Below are positions 7,393-13,368 of a DNA stretch of 13,368 bases, one piece after another. The number at the start of each line of letters is the position of its first letter. Position 1 is the stretch's first letter. The notes below the pieces were generated by a model. It was given only the letters and a program-made list of their open reading frames with translations. It was not told the DNA's origin and searched no databases. Origin of the DNA: CAZRHR01 sp964599915. GTDB taxonomy: Bacteria; Bacteroidota; Bacteroidia; CAIKAF01. The stretch covers positions 1 to 13,368 of the forward strand of contig CAZRHR010000070.1 in the NCBI GenBank assembly GCA_964599915.1, given 5' to 3'. A program made the position numbers and the translations under genes.

Positions 7393-10300
7393 ATGTTAAA
7401 TCATTTAAAATACATTTTTATTTTACTTTGCCTTACTGGTCTTGAGGGTTTTCCTTCTTTATCAGCACAGCGAGATACTTTATTCTGGTTTGTAGCACCT
7501 GAGGCCGCCCAAAGTCATGGTGATCGACCAATTGTATTAAGGTTGGCCACGGGGAGTGTAGGGTCAACCATAAGGGTGGATCAGCCTGCAAATCCCTTAT
7601 TTCCAATACAGGTTTTAAATGTAGGTGCTCAATCTGCTTTCAGTTTAGATCTTACCCCTTGGATAGACATGGTGGAGAACAAGCCCGGAAACACCAACTT
7701 AAATTATGGGATTCGCATTCGTTCTAGCCAGCCAATTATGGCCTACTATGAAATAAATCCAACCTGTAACTGTAACCCTGATATTTTTACTTTGAAAGGG
7801 GTTAATGCGCTTGGAAATCAATTTGTATTGCCTTTTCAGTCCTTTTTAAATAGTGCTTCTTATGCCCGTCCTGCATTTGATATTGTAGCCACGGAGAACG
7901 GTACTCAAGTAACCATTACGCCCTCCGTTGCTTTGGTTGGAAGGCCTGCAGGTGTGCCTTTTACAATTACCTTGAACCGGGGACAGACCTGGTCTGGTGT
8001 GGCGGTATCTACTGCAGCCAATCAAAGGCCAGCTGGTACCATCGTTTCAAGCACACAACCAATCGCCATCACCATTTCAGACGACTCAATGATGGGAACG
8101 CCTTATGGTGGCTGTGCGGATATTATGGGAGACCAATTGGTTCCCATTCAACATATTGGTGATGAATATGCTGCCATCAAAGGGTATTTAAATGGTCCAG
8201 ACCGCATCTACGTCCTCGCCACACAGCCCTCTACCTCGGTTCAAATTGATGGCGTGACAGTGGCCACCCTAAGTGCAGGCCAAACCTATGGTCATTCACT
8301 CTCAAACCCAGTGGCTTATATTCGTACCTCCTCTCCGGCGTACGTTTTACACACCAGTGGATTTGGTTGTGAAGTCGGAGGCGCGGTTTTGCCGACCCTT
8401 CGATGCACGGGATCCAATTCGGTAACGTTTGTGAGATCTACCAATGAATTTTTCGCGCTCAATGTATTGGTTCAGAATGGTGGGCAAGGAAGTTTTACGC
8501 TAAATGGCAATCCGGCTGCCATTAATCCTGCGTCTTTTCAGGCAGTGCCCGGCACCAACGGCGCATGGTTATACGCCCAAATAAATTTGACAGGAACGGT
8601 CCCTGTACTTGCTGCCTCCACGCTTTCCAACAGTACCCACTTATTTCATTTAGGTATCATTCATGGTGGAGCGTCTTCCGGATGTCGCTATGGATATTTT
8701 TCAGATTTTGCAAGCTTTCGCTTTAAAATTCAAACCCCCTCCGACACGTTGTGCGAGGGTCAAGCCATACAAATCCAAACCGCACCCATTCCCGGCGCGA
8801 CCTACCAATGGACCGGGCCGGCTAATTTTTCTGCCCAAACCTCCTCTGTATCCATTCAGCCAAGCACTCCCATGCATTCTGGCGCTTATATTGTTACCGG
8901 ACAAGTGGGTAGCTGCCCTGTGATACCGGACACCCTGCTTATGCATGTGGTACCCACTCCACCTGCACCTATCTTACAATCAAATGCGCCGGTTTGTGTA
9001 GGGGATACACTCATAATGACAAGTTCAATACCGGTTGGTATGGCCATCACTTGGACTTTACCGAATCAAAATGTCCTTTCTAGCCCATCTATATCCATTC
9101 CTTCGATTCAAATCTCTCAGGCAGGTACTTATCAGGCTTTTTTACAAAACCACCAGTGCCCAGGGCCACCAACAGCCATCCCCGTAGTAGTTCACCCAAA
9201 CTACTCCCTTTCCGCTCAAGCACAAATTTGTCAGGGCGATAGTATTTGGCTGCAATCTCAATGGCGGAAAACCGCCGGAACCTATACGGATGCTCTATTT
9301 ACCGTGACTGGCTGCGACTCTATCATTCAAACCCAATTGTCTATCCTTCCCGTTTTCCAAACCCAAAGGCAAGACACCATCTGCCGTGGCCAAACGTTTA
9401 CTTTACCTAACCTGCAAACGGTTCAGGTCGCCGGAAATTACCCCGTTACTTTGACCGCGCAAAATGGTTGTGATAGCTTGGTCTCTACATTTTTGCATGT
9501 GGCTGATACTTTTTATACCCAATGGTCCGCGACCATTTGTCAGGGGGATTCTGTGCTTTTGCCAAGCGGCCAATATCAACAGCAAGCCGGGACATTTTAT
9601 TTTCCGCTTCAAACCCAAGCCGGTTGTGATTCCACAGTTCAGGTAGACATCATACTAAACCCAACCTATGCTTTTGTTCCGACAGATACCATTTGTCAGG
9701 GCCAAAACTTCGTTTTACCGGATGGGAATGTGGTACAAACTGCCGGTGTTTTTCCAACGTTACTTTCAACGCAGCAAGGCTGCGATTCGCTCATCACCAC
9801 CCAGCTTTGGGTGATGCCTACCTTTGCCATTCAACAATCTTTCAACCTTTGTTCCGGCCAGCCTTTTCTTCTACCAGATGGACAAACGGTACAACAACCC
9901 GGAACCTATACCGTGGTTCTACCTTCTATGTATGGTTGCGATTCCACGCTTTCTATTTCTTTGCAAGCGGTTCCCTCTCATCAAGTGTTGCTTCAAGCTT
10001 CTACCTGTGCCAACCAGCCTTTTGTTCTTCCGGATGGCTCTTTAACTCAGGTCGCAGGAGTGTATTCCTATACCTATCAAACCTATTGGGGCTGCGATTC
10101 AGTAGTTCAACTCCAACTTTCCATTTTACCCATTCACCAAACCCAACAAACCCTGCACACCTGTTGGGGCCAGCCTGTGGTTTTGCCAAATGGCCTTTCG
10201 GTGCAAAATCCTGGTCAGTATACAAGTATCTTACAAGCCTCAACGGGCTGCGATAGTATAGTGCAATCTCAAGTAAATGTTCATCTTCCTGATACTGTTC

Positions 10301-10932
10301 AGCAACAACTACTCGCATGTGAAGGAACCCAACAATGGGTTGCCGGGGCATGGAGGGAAACCGCCGGAATATACCAAGAAAGTCTACTTAATGTCTGGGG
10401 TTGTGACTCTTCCATTTTTACTCAACTGGCTTTTTATCCCATGCCTGTGGACTTTATGCCGCCGGACACTGGAACCTGTGGGCGGGTTATTTTACTCCAA
10501 GCAGCGTATGGCTATCAGGCCTATGCATGGAGCACAGGAGCTACCCAATCTCAAATATCCACCGATGTTCCTGGAACTTACTTTTTGTCCGTCACCAACC
10601 AGGCGGGTTGTGTAGGATTGGACTCCGTAGTGGTCAAAAACTCCTGTTTGCCAGCGATTTATGTACCCAATGCTTTTACGCCCAATGGAGATGGTCTTAA
10701 CGACATGTTCTTTGCCCAAGGCGTGCGCATTGACCGTTTTAAGCTGAGTATTTTCGATCGTTGGGGAATGTTGCTCTTTACTTCAGATGATATTCAAAAA
10801 GGCTGGGACGGGACGCATTTGAATGAGCCGCTGCCCCAAGGTGTATATGTGTATCATATTGAATACACGGTTGAACCCGGATTGCTCTTTTTTCCTGAAC
10901 CGATCTTGGGTCAGGTCAATTTGATACGGTAA
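7393..10932 (+). CDS. Large secreted surface protein: IgGFc-binding-like domain, Ig modules, eight 52-residue repeats, T9SS type B sorting domain
   Basis: This 1179-residue protein is probably exported and then sorted by the type IX system, giving a cell-surface or released product. Residues 1-25 are a signal peptide (hydrophobic YIFILLCLTGL, cleavage likely at SLSA-Q). Residues about 28-440 resemble the IgGFc-binding N-terminal domain often attached to T9SS proteins. Two Ig-like modules follow, about 443-520 (C454, C508) and 523-602 (C535, C589). Residues 603-1016 hold eight tandem two-cysteine repeats. Residues 1017-1085 form another Ig/PKD-like module (YAWSTGATQSQIS). The C-terminus, 1086-1179, is the gliding-motility-associated T9SS type B domain: VPNAFTPNGDGLNDMF (1091-1106), FDRWGMLLF (1121-1129), then GWDG and LPQGVYVYHIEY. 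No enzyme motif is visible, so adhesion or matrix binding is inferred. It is transcribed alone, divergently from sbcD and convergently with metH. The family calls come from reading motifs by eye. Confidence 0.88.
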   Translation: MLNHLKYIFILLCLTGLEGFPSLSAQRDTLFWFVAPEAAQSHGDRPIVLRLATGSVGSTIRVDQPANPLFPIQVLNVGAQSAFSLDLTPWIDMVENKPGNTNLNYGIRIRSSQPIMAYYEINPTCNCNPDIFTLKGVNALGNQFVLPFQSFLNSASYARPAFDIVATENGTQVTITPSVALVGRPAGVPFTITLNRGQTWSGVAVSTAANQRPAGTIVSSTQPIAITISDDSMMGTPYGGCADIMGDQLVPIQHIGDEYAAIKGYLNGPDRIYVLATQPSTSVQIDGVTVATLSAGQTYGHSLSNPVAYIRTSSPAYVLHTSGFGCEVGGAVLPTLRCTGSNSVTFVRSTNEFFALNVLVQNGGQGSFTLNGNPAAINPASFQAVPGTNGAWLYAQINLTGTVPVLAASTLSNSTHLFHLGIIHGGASSGCRYGYFSDFASFRFKIQTPSDTLCEGQAIQIQTAPIPGATYQWTGPANFSAQTSSVSIQPSTPMHSGAYIVTGQVGSCPVIPDTLLMHVVPTPPAPILQSNAPVCVGDTLIMTSSIPVGMAITWTLPNQNVLSSPSISIPSIQISQAGTYQAFLQNHQCPGPPTAIPVVVHPNYSLSAQAQICQGDSIWLQSQWRKTAGTYTDALFTVTGCDSIIQTQLSILPVFQTQRQDTICRGQTFTLPNLQTVQVAGNYPVTLTAQNGCDSLVSTFLHVADTFYTQWSATICQGDSVLLPSGQYQQQAGTFYFPLQTQAGCDSTVQVDIILNPTYAFVPTDTICQGQNFVLPDGNVVQTAGVFPTLLSTQQGCDSLITTQLWVMPTFAIQQSFNLCSGQPFLLPDGQTVQQPGTYTVVLPSMYGCDSTLSISLQAVPSHQVLLQASTCANQPFVLPDGSLTQVAGVYSYTYQTYWGCDSVVQLQLSILPIHQTQQTLHTCWGQPVVLPNGLSVQNPGQYTSILQASTGCDSIVQSQVNVHLPDTVQQQLLACEGTQQWVAGAWRETAGIYQESLLNVWGCDSSIFTQLAFYPMPVDFMPPDTGTCGRVILLQAAYGYQAYAWSTGATQSQISTDVPGTYFLSVTNQAGCVGLDSVVVKNSCLPAIYVPNAFTPNGDGLNDMFFAQGVRIDRFKLSIFDRWGMLLFTSDDIQKGWDGTHLNEPLPQGVYVYHIEYTVEPGLLFFPEPILGQVNLIR
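9199..10440 (+). repeat. Array of eight tandem 156-base coding repeats (52 residues each)
   Basis: Within the surface protein, residues 603-1016 divide into eight units of 51, 52, 52, 52, 52, 52, 52 and 51 residues. Each follows the pattern C-x-G/N-Q ... LPDG ... AG-x-Y ... GCDS ... P. First cysteines are at 613, 664, 716, 768, 820, 872, 924 and 976. Second cysteines, in GCDS, are at 641, 693, 745, 797, 849, 901, 953 and 1004, always 28-29 residues later. This constant spacing suggests one disulfide per unit and a rod-like stalk. The DNA copies have diverged well beyond the protein pattern, with only short shared stretches such as ACCATTTGTCAGGG in units 3 and 4, so the array is old rather than freshly amplified. 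Confidence 0.9.
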
Positions 10933-10961
10933 TGTCCTGAAAATGTCTCGCAATCGTTTTG

Positions 10962-10985
10962 CCTGACTTCCGCGTTTTAACACCC
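10962..10985. repeat. Imperfect 24-base direct repeat, copy 1
   Basis: It shares CCTnACTTCC at the left and TTAACACCC at the right with the copy at 11051-11074, matching at 19 of 24 positions. The starts are 89 bases apart. On the minus strand the two copies fall in different reading frames, so this is not a repeated coding unit. Confidence 0.5.
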
Positions 10986-11050
10986 AATGTCTACCATTTC
11001 GGGGAAAATGGCACTTGAAACCTTCCCGTAAGCGCGACATCGCCCATGTT

Positions 11051-11074
11051 CCTAACTTCCACAAATTAACACCC
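11051..11074. repeat. Imperfect 24-base direct repeat, copy 2
   Basis: This is the second copy of the element at 10962-10985. The outer blocks are conserved and five differences cluster mostly in the centre. It could be a remnant of a dispersed intergenic repeat or a protein-binding site. No copy elsewhere in the window was noticed. Confidence 0.5.
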
Positions 11075-11160
11075 CGCCTCCCAACACTTCATTACAAAGT
11101 TGTTGGTTATGGGTCGCCTAAAGGACATAAAGCGTTGTTTGTCAAATAATTATCTAAACT

Positions 11161-11181
11161 CCAGGGGTCGCTTTTCCCCGG
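11161..11181 (-). terminator. Weak candidate terminator hairpin after metH
   Basis: A stem of four G-C pairs (11164-11167 with 11176-11179), extended by two more pairs past a bulged base, lies 18 bases beyond the metH stop. On the metH strand it is followed by a mixed A/T stretch rather than a clean T-run, so it is only a weak intrinsic terminator. Confidence 0.25.
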
Positions 11182-11199
11182 AAGCTAGGCAAGGTTAGG

Positions 11200-13368
11200 T
11201 CAATTGAGTACGCTGACTGGAGCGGCTTCAACTAAAACAGGGCTCAACCACTTTTTAAGTTGGTCCACTGGCATATTTCTTCTGCCGGCCATGTCCTCTA
11301 CTTGGTCCATTAGGATTTTTCCAAGTCCAAAATAGCGGCTTTCCGGGTGGGCAAAATACCAGCCTGAAACCGCGGCAGCAGGCATCATGGCTAAACTTTC
11401 AGTCAGGGTAATGCCGGTGTTTTCGGAAGCATTTAATACCCGGAAAAGGACTTCTTTCCCGGTGTGATCCGGGCAAGCCGGGTATCCGGGCGCAGGACGA
11501 ATGCCTTGGTATTTTTCGGAAATCAACGCTTCGTTGCTTAAGTTCTCATCTGCTGCATAACCCCAGTAGGTGCGACGCACTTCGGCATGTAAATATTCAG
11601 CAAATGCTTCGGCTAATCGGTCGGCCAAGGCTTTCAACAAGATGGCGTTATAGTCGTCATGGGCCGCTTCAAAGGCCTGGACATATGGCTCCATGCCAAT
11701 GCCTGTGGTCACTGCAAATCCTCCGATATGGTCTTTTTCTTCCAGAAAATCTGCTAGACAAAAGTTGGGCTGTCCTTCTGCTTTCCGGTTTTGTTGCCTT
11801 AGGAAATGAACTGTATCAATCACCTGACCTGAGCCGTCCGGGGCAAGAATATGTACGTCCTCTCCGGATTTTTCGGTAGGGAACAAACCAATGACCCCAT
11901 TGGCCGTGAGCCATTTTTCATCTACGATTTTTTGAAGCATGCTTTGCGCATCTGCAAAAAGTTTTTTGGCTTCCTCGCCCACTACTTCATCTTCTAAAAT
12001 GGCCGGGTAACGACCTGCGAGCTCCCAAGTCTGGAAAAAGGGTGTCCAATCGATATACGGCACCAAAAGGTGCAGTGGTACTTCGTTGAAAACAGTAATG
12101 CCCAATTTTTCGGGCTTCTTAGCAGCTGGCGTTGTAGGTGTGAATTTGTTTTTTATAGCCTCGGCGATAGGAATCAATTGCTTGATGTCCTGCTGCCTGT
12201 AATGGCGCTGGATGACTTCCTCGTATTCCTCCTTTAAATTCTTTAAAAACTGGGTTTTCTTGTCGCCTAAAAGTGATTCAGCGACCGGAACGCTTCTGGA
12301 GGCGTCCAACACGTGTACCACCGTGCCGGATGGATACGCCGGTGTGATTTTTACAGCCGTATGTACTTTAGAGGTAGTGGCTCCGCCAATCAGCAAAGGA
12401 ATCCGCATACCGCGGCGCTCCATTTCTGTGGCTACCGTTACCATTTCATCTAAACTGGGGGTAATGAGGCCGGACAATCCAATGATGTCCACTTGTTCTC
12501 TTTCTGCAGCTTCCAGAATTTTTTCGGCAGGGACCATCACGCCGATATCTATGACTTCGTAGTTATTGCAACCTAACACCACCCCAACAATGTTTTTACC
12601 GATGTCATGCACATCTCCTTTTACGGTGGCCATCAAAATTTTCCCGGCCTTTTGCTGGTCTTCTTTTTTTTCATTTTCAATGTAGGGCAAAAGGAAGGCC
12701 ACGGCTTTTTTCATCACCCTTGCCGATTTAACCACTTGGGGAAGAAACATTTTTCCGGCACCAAACAAATCGCCTACCACATTCATGCCGTCCATCAACG
12801 GACCTTCAATCACCTCAATGGGTCGGTTTACCGATAAGCGGGCTTCTTCCACATCGGCTTCAATATGGTCCACAATGCCTTTGACCAATGCGTGGGAGAG
12901 CCTTTCGCCCACGGGTAGTTTTCTCCACGTTTCTTCTATCTCCGTTTTTACGCGGTCGTCTTTTACCTGGTCTGCAAACTGCAATAGCCGCTCTGTGGCA
13001 TCTGGTCTGCGGTTCAGCAAAACATCTTCTACGTGCTCCAATAAATCTTTTGGAATGGCATCATAGACTTCCAATTGCGCAGGATTTACAATGCCCATGT
13101 CCATTCCGGCCTTAATGCCATGATATAGAAAGGCTGAATGCATGGCTTCTCTTACGCGGTCATTGCCACGGAAAGAAAAGGACACATTGGATACGCCGCC
13201 GGAAACCAGCGCGTAAGGTAAATTGGCTTTAATCCAACGGGTGGCTTCAAAGAAATCGACCGCATAATTGTTGTGCGCGTCTATGCCCGTGGCTACGGGA
13301 AAAATGTTAGGGTCAAAAATAATGTCGGTAGGAGGGAATTTGACCTTGTGCACCAATAAATCATAGGC
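11200..13368 (-). CDS. metH: Cobalamin-dependent methionine synthase, 3' part (5' end outside the window)
   Basis: It transfers the methyl group of 5-methyltetrahydrofolate to homocysteine through cobalamin, making methionine. The frame is open to the right edge, so the 722 visible residues are the C-terminal part of a protein usually near 1200. Counting from the edge, residues 1-110 complete the pterin-binding domain (FDPNIFPVATG, HNNYAVDF). About 150-235 is the helical cap, with GDLFGAGKMFLPQVV. About 240-370 is the cobalamin domain: DVHDIGKN, whose H254 (codon 12607-12609) is the cobalt ligand, then GLSGLITPSLDEM and GGATTSK. From about 400 to the end is the reactivation domain that binds S-adenosylmethionine, with YIDWTPFFQTW and RPAPGYPACPDHTGK (624-638). 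All visible motifs are intact. In some Bacteroidota the homocysteine-binding domain is a separate gene; that cannot be judged here. Any cobalamin riboswitch would lie outside the window. Confidence 0.96.
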   Translation of the reverse strand, partial: AYDLLVHKVKFPPTDIIFDPNIFPVATGIDAHNNYAVDFFEATRWIKANLPYALVSGGVSNVSFSFRGNDRVREAMHSAFLYHGIKAGMDMGIVNPAQLEVYDAIPKDLLEHVEDVLLNRRPDATERLLQFADQVKDDRVKTEIEETWRKLPVGERLSHALVKGIVDHIEADVEEARLSVNRPIEVIEGPLMDGMNVVGDLFGAGKMFLPQVVKSARVMKKAVAFLLPYIENEKKEDQQKAGKILMATVKGDVHDIGKNIVGVVLGCNNYEVIDIGVMVPAEKILEAAEREQVDIIGLSGLITPSLDEMVTVATEMERRGMRIPLLIGGATTSKVHTAVKITPAYPSGTVVHVLDASRSVPVAESLLGDKKTQFLKNLKEEYEEVIQRHYRQQDIKQLIPIAEAIKNKFTPTTPAAKKPEKLGITVFNEVPLHLLVPYIDWTPFFQTWELAGRYPAILEDEVVGEEAKKLFADAQSMLQKIVDEKWLTANGVIGLFPTEKSGEDVHILAPDGSGQVIDTVHFLRQQNRKAEGQPNFCLADFLEEKDHIGGFAVTTGIGMEPYVQAFEAAHDDYNAILLKALADRLAEAFAEYLHAEVRRTYWGYAADENLSNEALISEKYQGIRPAPGYPACPDHTGKEVLFRVLNASENTGITLTESLAMMPAAAVSGWYFAHPESRYFGLGKILMDQVEDMAGRRNMPVDQLKKWLSPVLVEAAPVSVLN

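Larger units (their letters stand above)
10933..11199. other. Intergenic region between convergent surface-protein and metH genes
   Basis: These 267 bases lie between two gene 3' ends. They carry an imperfect 24-base direct repeat (10962-10985 and 11051-11074), a small hairpin CCATTT-cgggga-AAATGG at about 10994-11011, and a GC-rich stem next to metH (11161-11181). A minus-strand open frame runs from 11064 into the surface-protein gene, but its other half is antisense to the T9SS domain, so I do not call it a gene. No strong terminator for the plus-strand gene is evident. Confidence 0.5.

Noticed and set aside
9693..10256. A 187-codon open frame on the plus strand inside the surface-protein repeat region
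   Set aside because: It is an alternate-frame shadow of the periodic repeat coding sequence. Its residues are skewed to Phe, Ser and Arg, and it lacks any recognisable motif or promoter.
10994..11011. Hairpin CCATTT/AAATGG as terminator of the surface-protein gene
   Set aside because: The stem is only six mostly A-T pairs and no T-run follows it.
10783..11064. A 93-codon minus-strand open frame spanning the intergenic gap and the end of the surface-protein gene
   Set aside because: Half of it is antisense to the conserved T9SS domain and the rest has no recognisable motif. Although Arg/Lys-rich, it has no supporting promoter or family resemblance.
13354..13356. TTG as the start codon of metH
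   Set aside because: The reading frame continues to the window edge and the protein here is mid-way through the pterin-binding domain, so the true start lies outside.
1..13368. CRISPR array, insertion sequence, prophage or toxin-antitoxin genes
   Set aside because: There are no short regularly spaced identical repeats, no transposase or integrase motifs, and no small paired genes. The only regular repeats are coding repeats in the surface protein.

Overview
The window looks like a chromosomal segment from a member of the Bacteroidota. The strongest evidence is the 1179-residue secreted protein that ends in a type IX secretion (T9SS) type B, gliding-motility-type C-terminal domain. The TAnnTTTG-type -7 promoter motifs placed directly before start codons, and the lack of clear Shine-Dalgarno sequences before the genes whose starts are visible, agree with this. 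Base composition is moderate. I would guess a Saprospiria, Chitinophagia or Cytophagia-like lineage, but the window alone does not settle the class.

Layout from left to right. Positions 53-1171 (-) encode the DNA polymerase III delta' clamp-loader subunit, with degenerate ATPase motifs and a four-cysteine zinc module. Positions 1250-2518 (-) encode an exported DNA/RNA non-specific endonuclease of the DRGH family, with a probable C-terminal OB-fold. Positions 2699-5674 and 5671-6885 (both -) form an sbcD-sbcC operon with an ATGA stop/start overlap, encoding the Mre11/Rad50-like nuclease complex. A 507-base AT-rich divergent intergenic region follows (6886-7392). Positions 7393-10932 (+) encode a large cell-surface or secreted protein: signal peptide, IgGFc-binding-like N-terminal region, two Ig-like modules, eight very regular 52-residue two-cysteine repeats, one further Ig/PKD-like module, and the T9SS sorting domain. 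A 267-base gap carries an imperfect 24-base direct repeat. From 11200 to the right edge (-) lies the 3' part of metH, cobalamin-dependent methionine synthase, cut by the window end.

Working together: SbcC and SbcD form one nuclease complex for DNA ends and hairpins, and the delta' subunit serves replication. The secreted nuclease is more likely nutritional or matrix-degrading than part of DNA repair, so its position between them is probably incidental. The surface protein and metH are separate transcription units. I found no rRNA, tRNA, CRISPR array, insertion sequence or phage gene. Most of the window is ordinary core genome. The parts most worth a second look are the surface protein's repeat array, the near-leaderless promoter arrangement, and the small repeats in the two larger intergenic gaps. 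I do not see convincing evidence of an undescribed multi-gene system.
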